DNA of 64,000 nt from positions 124,001-188,000 of the forward strand of contig NZ_JABFHF010000010.1 of assembly GCF_015476655.1 (NCBI RefSeq). Direction: 5' to 3'. Origin of the DNA: Aquiflexum lacus. Its GTDB lineage: Bacteria > Bacteroidota > Bacteroidia > Cytophagales > Cyclobacteriaceae. This document shows, piece by piece, positions 24,742 to 33,735 of this stretch. The position numbers were made by a program, and so were the translations under genes. Every line of letters starts with the position of its first letter. Within the stretch, counting starts at the first letter, position 1. The notes under the pieces were generated by a model. It was given only the letters and a program-made list of their open reading frames with translations, had not been told where the DNA came from and ran no database searches.

Positions 24742-24912
24742 ATTCTACTAACACAAATTTTCCAATCCGCCACGCCTGTGCGCCTGTGGCGTAGTGGTCA
24801 AGTTCTTTTAATAATAAAGACCTTTCAACCATCATAACGCCCAAAAATAATTGAACCATCAGAATTTCAATAATTTTCCAATCTTCCAATTTTCCAATCT
24901 TTCAATAAACTA
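24742..24912. repeat. Gap with octamer array before trpG
   Basis: From about 24868 to 24905 the minus strand holds ATTGGAAA/ATTGAAAG/ATTGGAAG octads. On the transcribed strand they read as CCAAT-type units directly before the trpG start. A palindrome-like stretch GCCTGTGCGCCTGTGGCG lies near 24774. No gene is seen. Confidence 0.75.
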
Positions 24913-25479
24913 ATGAAAATTCTCGTCCTTGACAACTACGACTCCTTTACCTACAACTTGGTGTATATCATCAAGACATTAGGATATGGGGCGAATATGG
25001 AAATATATAGGAATGACAAAATCAATTTGGCCGATGTGGGAGTTTATGATAAAATACTCCTTTCACCCGGCCCTGGAATTCCTTCCGAAGCAGGGATTAT
25101 GCCCGAATTGTTAAAAACATATGCTGCGACGAAAGACATACTTGGAATATGCCTTGGTCATCAGGCCATTGGAGAAGCCTATGGCGGTGATTTAATCAAC
25201 CTATCAGAAGTGGTCCATGGATTGGCTTCTGAGGTGAAAATCGAAGCGGATTTGTTGTTTCAAGGTTTGCCTGAAACTTTCAAAATAGGTCGGTACCATT
25301 CTTGGGTGATCAATGAAAACAGTTTATCCCCCGATTTAGAAATCATAGCAAGAACGCCTGATGGACAGATTATGGGTGTAAGGCACAAAGAGTTTAAAGT
25401 CCGAGGTCTTCAGTTCCACCCGGAGTCGGTTTTGACTGAGTATGGGGTGGAGATGATGAGGAATTGGTTGGAAAGCTGA
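24913..25479 (+). CDS. trpG: Anthranilate synthase component II (glutamine amidotransferase)
   Basis: A 188-residue class I glutaminase. It has the oxyanion-hole segment LLSPGPGIPSEAGI, the nucleophile Cys80 in LGICLGHQAIGEAYGG, and the His169/Glu171 pair in QFHPES. Start MKILVLDNYDSFTYNLV is canonical for TrpG/PabA. It supplies ammonia to TrpE; an amphibolic role in PABA synthesis is also possible because no separate pabA is seen here. It is unfused to trpD, unlike in enterobacteria. Confidence 0.96.
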   Translation: MKILVLDNYDSFTYNLVYIIKTLGYGANMEIYRNDKINLADVGVYDKILLSPGPGIPSEAGIMPELLKTYAATKDILGICLGHQAIGEAYGGDLINLSEVVHGLASEVKIEADLLFQGLPETFKIGRYHSWVINENSLSPDLEIIARTPDGQIMGVRHKEFKVRGLQFHPESVLTEYGVEMMRNWLES

Positions 25480-25819
25480 GGGAGTACGAAGTATGATGTA
25501 CCAAGTACCAAGTACCAAGTGCCAAGAAGCGAGAAGCGAGAGCCGAGAATCTAGAGCCAAGAGACAAGTGATACAAAAGCAAGAACCAAAGCCTTGCCCG
25601 AGTATAGGGGAATGAAGAAATAAGAAACAAAGCTTGCCCAAAGAACTTTAGAAAAAAAAAGATAAAAATGGAGTTTTGATAATCGAATGCATTACCTACT
25701 AAAAAGGACTCCACCTTGTCATGTCGATCCCGACAGCTGTACGGGAGAGACATCTGAAGAGCAGAGAGTCACCAACAGCATTTCAACAAAAAAAAAGGAA
25801 CCCACACAAACCTACAACC
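25480..25819. repeat. Intergenic gap with heptamer array and a REP-like element
   Basis: Immediately after the trpG stop comes a heptad array with an AAGTACC-type unit turning into AAGAAGC and GAGAGCC (about 25483-25570). Near 25716-25757 is a REP-like element with ATGTC and GACAT arms around a CCG/CGG stem, a relative of the element at 33430. An in-frame extension of trpD back to 25721 runs through this element and lacks family character. No gene. Confidence 0.75.
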
Positions 25820-26833
25820 ATGAAAGACATACTCAACCACTTGATAGAACACCGGACACTTTCCAAGGAACAGGCCAAGGAAGTGCTGAAAAACATTGCG
25901 ACCGGAGGGTATAACCAATCCCAGATTGCGGCTTTTTTGACGGTTTACCTGATGAGAAGTATTACGGTGGAGGAATTGGGTGGATTTCGGGAAGCCATGT
26001 TGGAGCTTTGTGTTCCTGTTGAAATTGCAGAATACGATGCCATGGACCTATGTGGGACAGGGGGTGATGGGAAAGATACCTTCAATATTTCCACTTTGGC
26101 TTCATTTATTGTAGCAGGGGCAGGTCAAAATGTAGCCAAGCATGGCAATACGGGAGTTTCTTCTATTTGTGGTTCCTCTAATTTGTTGGCCTATTTCGGA
26201 TATGAGTTTACCAGCGATATTGACAAAATCAGAAAAAGCCTGGACGAAGCGGGAATTTGTTTCCTGCATGCACCGCTTTTTCACCCGGCCATGAAAAATG
26301 TAGGTCCCATCAGAAAGGAATTGGGTGTCAAAACCTTTTTCAATATGCTCGGTCCCATGGTCAATCCGAGTTTTCCAAAAAAACAATTGGTAGGGGTTTT
26401 TAGTCTTGAGTTGGCAAGACTCTATGCTTACCTCTATCAGGAACACGAAGGGAATTTCAGTATCCTCCATTCCTTGGATGGCTATGATGAAATATCCTTG
26501 ACAGGGGATTTTAAAATGATTTCCAATTCAGGAGAAAAGCTTTATAGTCCTGCAGGAATTGGTTTGGAGAAAATCTCAGCAGATTCCATCAAAGGCGGGG
26601 GAACTGTTCAAGAATCGGCAGAGATATTCGATGCCATCTTGAAAGGAAAAGGAACTCTTTCCCAAAATGCAGTCGTTCTGGCAAATGCCGCTGCCGCTTT
26701 GTTTACAGCAGATCCTTCACTGGATTTCGAAAGTGCATTGTCAAAAGCTGAAGATTCCCTTTTGTCAGGAAAGGCTTTACAGGTTTTTACTGCCCTTGTC
26801 AATCCTAAAACATCCATTTCATTTTCAAACTGA
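25820..26833 (+). CDS. trpD: Anthranilate phosphoribosyltransferase
   Basis: Start chosen at 25820 (MKDILNHLIEHRTLSKEQA), 337 residues; the longer frame from 25721 adds 33 residues encoded by intergenic repeat. The glycine-rich PRPP site DLCGTGGDGKDTFNIST and the KHGNTGVSS segment are diagnostic, as is the late NPSFPKKQLVGVF. It joins anthranilate to PRPP. It is followed by trpC after 5 bp. Confidence 0.95.
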   Translation: MKDILNHLIEHRTLSKEQAKEVLKNIATGGYNQSQIAAFLTVYLMRSITVEELGGFREAMLELCVPVEIAEYDAMDLCGTGGDGKDTFNISTLASFIVAGAGQNVAKHGNTGVSSICGSSNLLAYFGYEFTSDIDKIRKSLDEAGICFLHAPLFHPAMKNVGPIRKELGVKTFFNMLGPMVNPSFPKKQLVGVFSLELARLYAYLYQEHEGNFSILHSLDGYDEISLTGDFKMISNSGEKLYSPAGIGLEKISADSIKGGGTVQESAEIFDAILKGKGTLSQNAVVLANAAAALFTADPSLDFESALSKAEDSLLSGKALQVFTALVNPKTSISFSN

Positions 26834-26838
26834 ACCTT

Positions 26839-27660
26839 ATGAATATATTAGATAGAATTATTGTCCACAAAAGAAAGGAAGTCTCCGAAAAGAGCAGCCT
26901 TGTTCCGGTAAAGTTGCTTGAAAAGAGTATTTACTTTGAAAGTCAAGTGGTTTCGATGAAGAAGTATATCACGAGAGAAGATAAAACAGGTATCATTGCG
27001 GAATTCAAAAGGAAATCACCTTCAAAAGGAGATATCAATATCAACGCATCCATAGAAAAGGTAAGCATAGGCTACATGCAGGCAGGGGCTTCGGCCTTGT
27101 CCATACTGACAGATCAGGAGTTTTTCGGTGGGAAAAATGAAGATTTGATCTTGGCCAGAAAATTCAACTTTTGCCCAATCCTTCGTAAGGATTTCATCAT
27201 TGATGAATATCAGATCATTGAAGCAAAATCCATAGGGGCTGACTGCATTCTCCTGATTGCTGCAGCGTTGGAGCCGAAGAGATTAAAAGAATTGGCTGCT
27301 TTTGCCCGGTCATTGGGATTGGAGGTTTTGATGGAAGTACATGATGGGCAAGAACTTGAAACTGCTCTCAATGAATATCTGGATTTGGTGGGTGTGAATA
27401 ATAGGAGCTTGAAGACTTTTGAAGTTTCCTTGGAGACATCCTTTAGTCTTGTTGATCAAATTCCATTTGAGTTTGTGAAAATCTCCGAAAGTGGCATTTC
27501 CAATCCTCAAACACTTGTTGACTTAAAAGAAGCTGGTTTTGATGGGTTCCTGATCGGTGAGAATTTCATTAAATCAGGGAGGCCACATCAGGCGGCTTAT
27601 AATTTCATAAAGGAATACAGGAATTTAATTTCCCAAAAGCATGGCATAATAAAAGTATGA
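26839..27660 (+). CDS. trpC: Indole-3-glycerol phosphate synthase
   Basis: A 273-residue TIM barrel. It starts MNILDRIIVHKRKEVSEK, has the catalytic loop IIAEFKRKSPSKGDIN (general acid/base Lys and Glu), ALSILTDQEFFGGKNEDL, LRKDFIIDEYQI, and VGVNNRSLKTFEV near the phosphate site. It converts CdRP to indole-3-glycerol phosphate. It overlaps trpF by 4 bp (ATGA), so the two are separate but translationally coupled, unlike the fused TrpC-F of Escherichia coli. Confidence 0.96.
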   Translation: MNILDRIIVHKRKEVSEKSSLVPVKLLEKSIYFESQVVSMKKYITREDKTGIIAEFKRKSPSKGDININASIEKVSIGYMQAGASALSILTDQEFFGGKNEDLILARKFNFCPILRKDFIIDEYQIIEAKSIGADCILLIAAALEPKRLKELAAFARSLGLEVLMEVHDGQELETALNEYLDLVGVNNRSLKTFEVSLETSFSLVDQIPFEFVKISESGISNPQTLVDLKEAGFDGFLIGENFIKSGRPHQAAYNFIKEYRNLISQKHGIIKV

Positions 27661-28280
27661 TGAAGCTGAAAGTCTGTGGCATGCGGGAACCTGAAAATAT
27701 CAGGGAATTGATGGAACAAATCAAATCTGATTGGATGGGTCTGATCTTTCATCCACCTTCGCCAAGGTATGTGGACAGTATACATGCGGACTTTATTCAG
27801 CAACTTAAGGTTAAAAAAGTGGGGGTGTTTGTGAATGCAGAGATTTCGGATATTGAAGAAAAAATCCAATCATTTGGGTTGACAACTTTACAATTGCATG
27901 GGCAGGAAACGGTCGATGAAGTCAGTAAAATCAAAGAGAAAACAGGATTGGAAATCTTCAAGGTTTTTTCTGTCACTGATATCATCGATTGGAATTTATT
28001 GGAAGTTTACCTGCCTTTTGTGGACTTCTTTCTGTTCGATACGTTCACCAAGTCATATGGTGGAAGTGGAAAGACTTTCAATTGGCAGTTGCTAAAGGAC
28101 TATCCCTTCGAAAAGCCCTTTTTGCTCAGTGGAGGATTAAGTTTGGATCAAACTGAAGAAATCAAAAATCTCCAATCCCAAGCCCCCCAAATGAAAGGAA
28201 TAGATATCAATTCAAAATTTGAAATTGAACCGGGGATTAAGGATATAGCTTTAATAGAAAAGTTTAAAGGGAAAATTTGA
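27657..28280 (+). CDS. trpF: Phosphoribosylanthranilate isomerase
   Basis: A 207-residue TIM barrel beginning with the canonical KLKVCGMREPENI (catalytic Cys in KVCGM). It continues with WMGLIFHPPSPRYV, GVFVNAEISDIEEK, LQLHGQE, and FNWQLLKDYPFEKPFLLSGGL, and ends with GIDINSKFEIEPGIKD near the phosphate pocket. It carries out the Amadori rearrangement before TrpC. Its start overlaps the trpC stop. After it there is a 125-bp gap with heptamer repeats before trpB. Confidence 0.95.
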   Translation: MMKLKVCGMREPENIRELMEQIKSDWMGLIFHPPSPRYVDSIHADFIQQLKVKKVGVFVNAEISDIEEKIQSFGLTTLQLHGQETVDEVSKIKEKTGLEIFKVFSVTDIIDWNLLEVYLPFVDFFLFDTFTKSYGGSGKTFNWQLLKDYPFEKPFLLSGGLSLDQTEEIKNLQSQAPQMKGIDINSKFEIEPGIKDIALIEKFKGKI

Positions 28281-28364
28281 TAATGGAAAAATTGTTGATA
28301 TAAAGTGGATATAAGATTGAAAAAAGTCGGTTCTATCCTCCTACTCCAATAGGGAACATGACCA

Positions 28365-28399
28365 AGTCTCACGTCTTATGTCTCACGTCTTAAGTCTAA
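28365..28399. repeat. Pyrimidine-rich heptad array before trpB
   Basis: Five successive heptads of the form GTCTNNN (GTCTCAC, GTCTTAT, GTCTCAC, GTCTTAA, GTCTAAA) end 6 bp before the trpB start codon. They belong to the same class as those before trpA, phhA and hisH. Confidence 0.9.
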
Positions 28400-28405
28400 A
28401 AAAAT

Positions 28406-29584
28406 ATGATCAAAGTCGACGAAAAAGGATTTTACGGAAAATTTGGGGGTGCATACATCCCTGAAATGCTCCATCCCAATATTGAAGAGCTCAGGGAAAA
28501 TTATGAGCAGATAGTGGCGACAGATGAATTTCAGAAGGAATTCAAAAGTTTGCTGAAGGATTATGTAGGAAGACCTACGCCCTTGTATTTTGCGGAGCGC
28601 ATGTCCCAAAAATACGGTGCGAAGATTTACTTCAAGCGTGAGGACCTATGTCATACGGGTGCCCACAAGGTAAACAATACCGTCGGTCAGATCATCTTGG
28701 CAAAGAAGCTTGGCAAAAAGCGAATCATTGCCGAAACAGGTGCCGGTCAACATGGAGTTGCCACAGCTACTGTCTGTGCATTGATGGGGATGGATTGTAC
28801 CATTTATATGGGGGCACTTGATATCCAACGTCAGCGGCCAAATGTGGAAAGGATGAAAATATTGGGTGCTAAAGTCGTTCCTGCAACTTCGGGAAGTCAA
28901 ACCCTCAAAGATGCCACCAACGAAGCTATGCGTCAATGGATCAATAACCCTGTTGATACGCATTACATCATTGGTTCCGTGGTGGGTCCACATCCATATC
29001 CTGAGATGGTGGCCAGGTTTCAGTCCGTGATTTCGGAAGAGATCAAATGGCAGTTGAAAGAAAAAGAAGGGACAGAAAATCCTGACTTGGTCATCGCCTG
29101 TGTAGGTGGTGGAAGTAATGCCGCTGGTACATTTTATCATTACTACAATGTGCCCCAGGTAAGATTAATTGCAGCAGAGGCAGCAGGTTTAGGTATTTCC
29201 TCCGGCAAATCCGCAGCGACGACTGTTTTGGGAACTCCTGGAGTTTTACATGGAAGCAAAACCTTACTGATGCAAACCGAAGATGGGCAGGTGGTCGAAC
29301 CACATTCCATTTCTGCAGGATTGGATTATCCAGGTATCGGACCGGTGCACGCGCATTTGTTTGATATAGGAAGGGCGGAGTTTGTAGCAGTTGAAGATGA
29401 GGATGCGATGAAAGCGGGTATAGAACTCAGTCGTATGGAAGGTATCATTCCGGCCATTGAAACTGCCCATGCCATTCACGCCCTCAATATGATCGAATAC
29501 CGCAAAGACGACATCATCGTCATCAACCTTTCAGGAAGAGGCGACAAGGATTTGGATACTTACATTAAGTGGGGAGGGTATTGA
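28406..29584 (+). CDS. trpB: Tryptophan synthase beta chain
   Basis: A 392-residue PLP enzyme with the lysine of [10 protein letters not shown] (K88) as Schiff base, [32 protein letters not shown], and the phosphate cup GGGSNAAG. It condenses indole with serine and forms the alpha2beta2 complex with TrpA. It is not the TrpB2 type. The start ([15 protein letters not shown]) is preceded by the heptamer array, with no Shine-Dalgarno, as usual in this phylum. Confidence 0.97.
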   Translation: MIKVDEKGFYGKFGGAYIPEMLHPNIEELRENYEQIVATDEFQKEFKSLLKDYVGRPTPLYFAERMSQKYGAKIYFKREDLCHTGAHKVNNTVGQIILAKKLGKKRIIAETGAGQHGVATATVCALMGMDCTIYMGALDIQRQRPNVERMKILGAKVVPATSGSQTLKDATNEAMRQWINNPVDTHYIIGSVVGPHPYPEMVARFQSVISEEIKWQLKEKEGTENPDLVIACVGGGSNAAGTFYHYYNVPQVRLIAAEAAGLGISSGKSAATTVLGTPGVLHGSKTLLMQTEDGQVVEPHSISAGLDYPGIGPVHAHLFDIGRAEFVAVEDEDAMKAGIELSRMEGIIPAIETAHAIHALNMIEYRKDDIIVINLSGRGDKDLDTYIKWGGY

Positions 29585-29742
29585 AGGGATGAGGGTTGAA
29601 GGAGGAAGGATGAAGGATTGTACAAAGTACAAAGTACCAAGTACCAAGATAGGCTTATCTAACCCCGACGGCTCGGACTGAAATCTACATTCTACATTCT
29701 ACAATCTAAAATCTCACGTCTCATATCTCACATCTCAAAAAT
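29585..29742. repeat. Gap with heptad arrays between trpB and trpA
   Basis: After the stop: purine-rich GTACAAA/GTACCAA heptads (29620-29648). Before the trpA start: a long pyrimidine array of TCTACAT, TCTAAAA and then TCTCACG/TCTCATA units (29683-29738), ending 4 bp from the ATG. Between them lies a GC-rich patch with CCGACGGCTCGG. No gene. Confidence 0.9.
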
Positions 29743-30516
29743 ATGAACCGAATACATACATTATTTCAAAACAAAAAAGAGCGGGTGCTGTCGATTTATT
29801 TTACGGCGGGGTTTCCGGAATTGGAGGATACATTACCTGTCATGCAGGCTATTCAGAATGCTGGAGCGGATATCATCGAAATCGGAGTACCATATTCGGA
29901 CCCGATTGCTGATGGGCCGACCATTCAAGACAGCAATATGATTGCCCTTGAAAACGGCATGAGTCTCAAGAAGCTTTTTGAGCAATTAAATACAATGCGC
30001 GAATCAATTTCCATTCCGGTAGTGATAATGGGTTACCTCAATCCGATCATCCAATATGGGATGGAGGCATTTTGTAAAAAATGTCAGGAATTGGGGATTG
30101 ATGGTCTGATCTTGCCTGATCTTCCCGTTCAGCAATACCTCGAAGAATATCAGGAATTGTTTGAAAAATATGGATTGGCCAATACATTTTTGATTTCTCC
30201 CCAGACCAGTGAAAAGAGAATTTTAGAAATTGACCAAAATTCCGATGGCTTTATTTACATGGTGTCATCCCATAGTATTACAGGAGCAAAATCAGGGATT
30301 TCCGAAGAACAGATAGTTTATTTTAAGAGAGTGAAAGATATGAATCTTAAGAATCCGAGGTTAATTGGATTTGGGATATCTGATTCGGAAACATTTACCA
30401 AAGCATCTACTTACAGCAATGGGGCTATTATTGGAAGTGCATTTATCAAAGTGATCAAAGACAGTAAAAATTTGGCTGAGGATATCAAAAACTATATTCA
30501 GTCAGTAATCCAATAA
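29743..30516 (+). CDS. trpA: Tryptophan synthase alpha chain
   Basis: A 257-residue TIM barrel with catalytic Glu46 (DIIEIGVPYSDP) and Asp57 (ADGPTIQ), the loop VIMGYLNPI, GLILPDLP, and GFIYMVSSHSITGAKSG near the phosphate site. It cleaves indole-3-glycerol phosphate to indole. The start MNRIHTLFQNKKERVLSIYFTAGFPE is usual for Bacteroidota. It is followed by aroF after 3 bp, so this chorismate-pathway gene is in the same operon. Confidence 0.97.
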   Translation: MNRIHTLFQNKKERVLSIYFTAGFPELEDTLPVMQAIQNAGADIIEIGVPYSDPIADGPTIQDSNMIALENGMSLKKLFEQLNTMRESISIPVVIMGYLNPIIQYGMEAFCKKCQELGIDGLILPDLPVQQYLEEYQELFEKYGLANTFLISPQTSEKRILEIDQNSDGFIYMVSSHSITGAKSGISEEQIVYFKRVKDMNLKNPRLIGFGISDSETFTKASTYSNGAIIGSAFIKVIKDSKNLAEDIKNYIQSVIQ

Positions 30517-30519
30517 AAT

Positions 30520-31539
30520 ATGATTGTTCAGTTAAAAGAAGATATTTCAGAGATTCAAAAGGATTCCCTGATTCAGGAAATCAATCAAATCGGTTACAAA
30601 ATCACAGAAGTAAAAACCCAATTGGGGGATTATTTAGTGGGGATAGGCAAGAAAGAATTTGACATCCGTCAAATTGGCCAAAAAGAAGGGATTCAGGACA
30701 TCCATATTGTTTCCGATGAATATAAGTTGGTTTCCAAAAAGTGGAAGGCAAAACCTACCTCAATAGACCTAGGTGATGGGGTTTATATCAAAGACGGTGA
30801 CATGGCTATCATGGCAGGCCCCTGTTCCATTGAATCAGAGGAACAGATCATCAAAGTGATCAACCATCTCCAAGAAAACGGGATAAAAATGATGCGGGGT
30901 GGGGTATTCAAACCCAGGTCAAGTCCCTATGCTTTCAGAGGCTTGGGAATTGATGGCTTAAAATTATGGTATGATTTGGCCCAGGAAGCAGGGATAAAGA
31001 TTGTGACGGAAGTCATGCAGGTTTCACAGATTGAGGAGATGTATCCTTATGTGGATATTTACCAAGTAGGTGCCAGAAACACCCAAAATTTCAATTTATT
31101 GGATGAATTGGGGAAAGTCGACAAAACCGTAATGATCAAAAGAGGGATTTCCGGAACCATAGAGGAATTGCTACAGTCTGCCGAATATGTGTTCTCAGGA
31201 GGCAATGAAAAACTGATACTTTGCGAAAGGGGAATCAGAACTTATGAAAAGGCAAGTCGAAACACCTTGGATCTGAATGCCGTTCCTATATTAAAAGCCA
31301 AATCCCATTTACCGGTGGTTGTAGACCCTTCGCATGGAATTGGAATCAGGGAATATGTTCCTCAAATGGCCTTGGCAGGGGTGATGGCAGGTGCTGATGG
31401 CATCATTTATGAAACCCATGAGATTCCCGAGAAAGCCTATTCTGACGGCCAACAAACTTTGGATTTTGATCAAAGTGCGCTTTTGGCTGATTGGATAAGG
31501 AAGACCTTTGCGATGAGAAAGACGTTTGATTTGTTGTAG
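30520..31539 (+). CDS. aroF: 3-deoxy-7-phosphoheptulonate synthase (class I beta)
   Basis: A 339-residue DAHP synthase with an N-terminal ferredoxin-like regulatory domain (about 1-70) and a catalytic barrel. Motifs: MAGPCSIESEEQI, MMRGGVFKPRSSPYAFRG, VGARNTQNFNLL, MIKRGISGTIEELL, VVDPSHGIGIREYVP. This is the Thermotoga/Bacillus-type enzyme, not the AroG type. It makes DAHP from PEP and erythrose 4-phosphate, the first step towards chorismate, and is naturally grouped with trp genes. No chorismate mutase domain is attached. Confidence 0.93.
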   Translation: MIVQLKEDISEIQKDSLIQEINQIGYKITEVKTQLGDYLVGIGKKEFDIRQIGQKEGIQDIHIVSDEYKLVSKKWKAKPTSIDLGDGVYIKDGDMAIMAGPCSIESEEQIIKVINHLQENGIKMMRGGVFKPRSSPYAFRGLGIDGLKLWYDLAQEAGIKIVTEVMQVSQIEEMYPYVDIYQVGARNTQNFNLLDELGKVDKTVMIKRGISGTIEELLQSAEYVFSGGNEKLILCERGIRTYEKASRNTLDLNAVPILKAKSHLPVVVDPSHGIGIREYVPQMALAGVMAGADGIIYETHEIPEKAYSDGQQTLDFDQSALLADWIRKTFAMRKTFDLL

Positions 31540-31844
31540 TGGATTGGAAAATTGGAAAATTTTAAGATTGGAAAATTGAAAAATTGAGGTGTGAATTGGC
31601 AACAGAGTTTGAATTTAATATAGTTATTTAGGTTGAAGAAATCTCATGATTTACAACTAAGTTATCTCGTCTCTCGCTTCTCGGTTCTCGCATCTTATTT
31701 CTTGTTTCTAAACTTAAAACAAAAACTTTCGAGGTCAAAAAAAGACCTCAAAGGTTACATTGACTGTTTCAAATCTCACGTCTTAAGTCTCACGTCTAAA
31801 ATCTTCCTTATATTTACAATCAAGAATAAAAGCCCAAATATAAA
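31540..31844. repeat. Gap with octamer and heptamer arrays
   Basis: The stop of aroF is followed by exact octads (ATTGGAAA ATTGGAAA and ATTTTAAG units, 31543-31585). Later come pyrimidine heptads with TCTCG at fixed phase (about 31664-31710) and TCTCACG/TCTTAAG heptads (31773-31803) before phhA. The open frame at 31633-31848 is repeat-derived. An AAAGACCTCAAAGG stretch sits at about 31741-31754. Confidence 0.85.
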
Positions 31845-32627
31845 ATGACAAATAAACCCAAAGATTGGGTCTTTTCGGACCCGAGATTGAAGAAAATGAG
31901 GCAGGATTATGGTGCCTACACCGAGGAGGACTTTAAAGTCTGGAAAATCCTCTTCGAGCGACAGATAGTGAACTTGCCCAAAGCAGCTTCCAAAGCTTAC
32001 TTGGATGGGATTAAGGAAATCAATTTTACAGCTGACAGGATTGCTGATTTTGGTGATGTCAACAAAAGACTGGCTAATAGTACAGGTTGGGAGATACAGG
32101 TTGTTCCAGGATTGATTGATGATGATCTTTTCTTCGGATTGATGAACAATAAGCGTTTTTGTTCTTCCACCTGGTTAAGAACCATGGATCAGTTGGATTA
32201 TCTCCAAGAACCGGACATGTTCCATGATGCCTTTGCGCACATGCCGATGCTGACCAATCAGCCCTATGTCGATTTTCTTGAAAATCTGAGTGGTATTGCT
32301 CTAAGATTCATTGATGATAAATGGGCGATTGAGTTGCTCTCCAGGATTTATTGGTTTACTATAGAATTTGGTTTGATCAGGGAAGAAGGTGAACTCAAAA
32401 TATACGGTGCCGGAATATTGAGTTCAGCTGGAGAGACCAAATTCAGTTTGTCCAATGAGCCTAAACATTATGAATACAACGTCCGCAAAATCCTGAATAC
32501 ACCCTATTGGAAAGATAAATTTCAGGACAAGTATTTTGTGATTGAAAGTTATGAACAGCTTTATCAATCCCTTCCAGAAATAGAAGAGGTTTTGGGAGAA
32601 ATGGTCTCCGAGGCGGCGAAGGGGTAA
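31845..32627 (+). CDS. phhA: Phenylalanine 4-monooxygenase
   Basis: A 260-residue bacterial aromatic amino acid hydroxylase. The iron ligands are visible: His127 and His132 in DMFHDAFAHMPML, and Glu174 in YWFTIEFGL. The RTMDQLDYLQEPD pterin-side segment is also present. It converts phenylalanine to tyrosine with tetrahydropterin and oxygen. It lacks the N-terminal ACT domain of animal enzymes, as expected. It lies after aroF in the aromatic amino acid region but behind a 305-bp repeat gap, so co-transcription is uncertain. Confidence 0.93.
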   Translation: MTNKPKDWVFSDPRLKKMRQDYGAYTEEDFKVWKILFERQIVNLPKAASKAYLDGIKEINFTADRIADFGDVNKRLANSTGWEIQVVPGLIDDDLFFGLMNNKRFCSSTWLRTMDQLDYLQEPDMFHDAFAHMPMLTNQPYVDFLENLSGIALRFIDDKWAIELLSRIYWFTIEFGLIREEGELKIYGAGILSSAGETKFSLSNEPKHYEYNVRKILNTPYWKDKFQDKYFVIESYEQLYQSLPEIEEVLGEMVSEAAKG

Positions 32628-32755
32628 TTAATTGAAGGATTGGAAAATTGGAAAAATTGGTACACTTAACTCCTTTTTGACACTTATGCTTTAAATAGTC
32701 CTACCCATCTCATATCTCACGTCTCATATCTCACGTCTAATATCTCAGGTCTATT
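32628..32755. repeat. Octad then heptad array before hisH
   Basis: ATTGGAAA octads at about 32634-32665 are followed by seven pyrimidine heptads (TCTCATA TCTCACG alternating, then TCTAATA and TCTCAGG) at 32708-32753, ending directly at the hisH start codon. No gene. Confidence 0.88.
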
Positions 32756-33352
32756 ATGCAAGTAGCAGTAATCAAATACAACGCAGGAAATGTACAGTCA
32801 GTCCTTTTTGCTTTGGAAAGACTGGGGGCCAATGCTGTTTTGACAGATGACATTGAGGCTATTTCCAAAGCAGACAAAGTAATTTTTCCCGGTCAAGGGG
32901 AGGCCAGCACTGCCATGGTGTATTTGAAAGAAAAAAAGCTGGACAAATTGATCCCCAGTTTGAAACAACCCTTTTTTGGGGTATGCCTAGGTCAGCAATT
33001 GCTATGTGATTATTCAGAGGAAAATGATACAACTTGCCTTGGCGTGTTTCCGGTCAAAGTCAAGAAGTTTATACCCGAATCTTATTTGGAATTCAAAGTC
33101 CCCCATGTGGGCTGGAATAACCTCATGGACTTAAAAACACCCTTATTGAAAGGTTTAAATGAGGATTCTTATGTTTATTATGTGCATAGCTTTTATTGTG
33201 AGTTAAGTGAATTCGCCATTGCCCAAACACATTACATTCACGATTTTGCAGCCTTGATGCACAAAGATAATTTCTATGCCATGCAAGCACATCCTGAAAA
33301 AAGCGGAAAGGTGGGAGAGAGGATATTGGAGAATTTTCTTTCTAAGACGTGA
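32756..33352 (+). CDS. hisH: Imidazole glycerol phosphate synthase glutaminase subunit
   Basis: A 198-residue class I amidotransferase: start MQVAVIKYNAGNVQSVLFAL, oxyanion region FPGQGEASTAM, nucleophile Cys77 in FFGVCLGQQLL, and catalytic His179/Glu181 in MQAHPEKSG. The YNAGN and PGQGE motifs distinguish it from TrpG. With HisF it makes imidazole glycerol phosphate. hisF is not in the window; hisA follows after 383 bp. A role with the WbpG-like protein instead is unlikely, because that protein carries its own glutaminase. Confidence 0.93.
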   Translation: MQVAVIKYNAGNVQSVLFALERLGANAVLTDDIEAISKADKVIFPGQGEASTAMVYLKEKKLDKLIPSLKQPFFGVCLGQQLLCDYSEENDTTCLGVFPVKVKKFIPESYLEFKVPHVGWNNLMDLKTPLLKGLNEDSYVYYVHSFYCELSEFAIAQTHYIHDFAALMHKDNFYAMQAHPEKSGKVGERILENFLSKT

Positions 33353-33735
33353 GATGCGAGGGCCGAGAATAAAGACACTGCTGATGTTTTGATAATTTTA
33401 ATGCAATAACTATTCGAAAATACTTGTCCTTGTCATGTCGACGGCAGGAGACATCTATTGAGAGGCTAGATACCAGACACAAGAAATAGAAGCGAGAGCC
33501 GAGAAGCGAGATGCGAGAACCGAGAATCAAGAGACAAGAACCAAGAATCAAGAGACAAGAATCAAGAAAAAAGAAGCGAGGCGAGATGCGATAATCAAGT
33601 CCAAAGAAATTACAGCAAGTCTCTCCAATACAAAAAGTCAAACTTCGGTCTTCGGTCTCCCGTCTTCCGTCTCTCCCAACATCGGTCATCCGTCATTCAA
33701 GATCGGTCAATATTCAATCAAATTAAAACTAAGAC
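33353..33735. repeat. Long gap with several heptad arrays and a REP-like element
   Basis: The hisH stop lies inside a GTGAGATGCGAG heptad run. A REP-like element (ATGTC...GACAT arms) is at 33428-33455, related to that near 25716. Then come purine heptads AAGAATC/AAGAGAC/GAGAACC (33480-33597), and before hisA a pyrimidine array with GTCTTCG/GTCTCCC units (33646-33676) and looser TCGGTCA units. No coding frame stands out. Confidence 0.88.

Noticed and set aside
25721-25819. N-terminal extension of trpD by 33 residues
   Set aside because: It is encoded by a REP-like repeat, and family members begin at MKDILNHL.
31633-31848. Plus-strand 71-residue frame before phhA
   Set aside because: Built from heptad repeats and unlike any protein.
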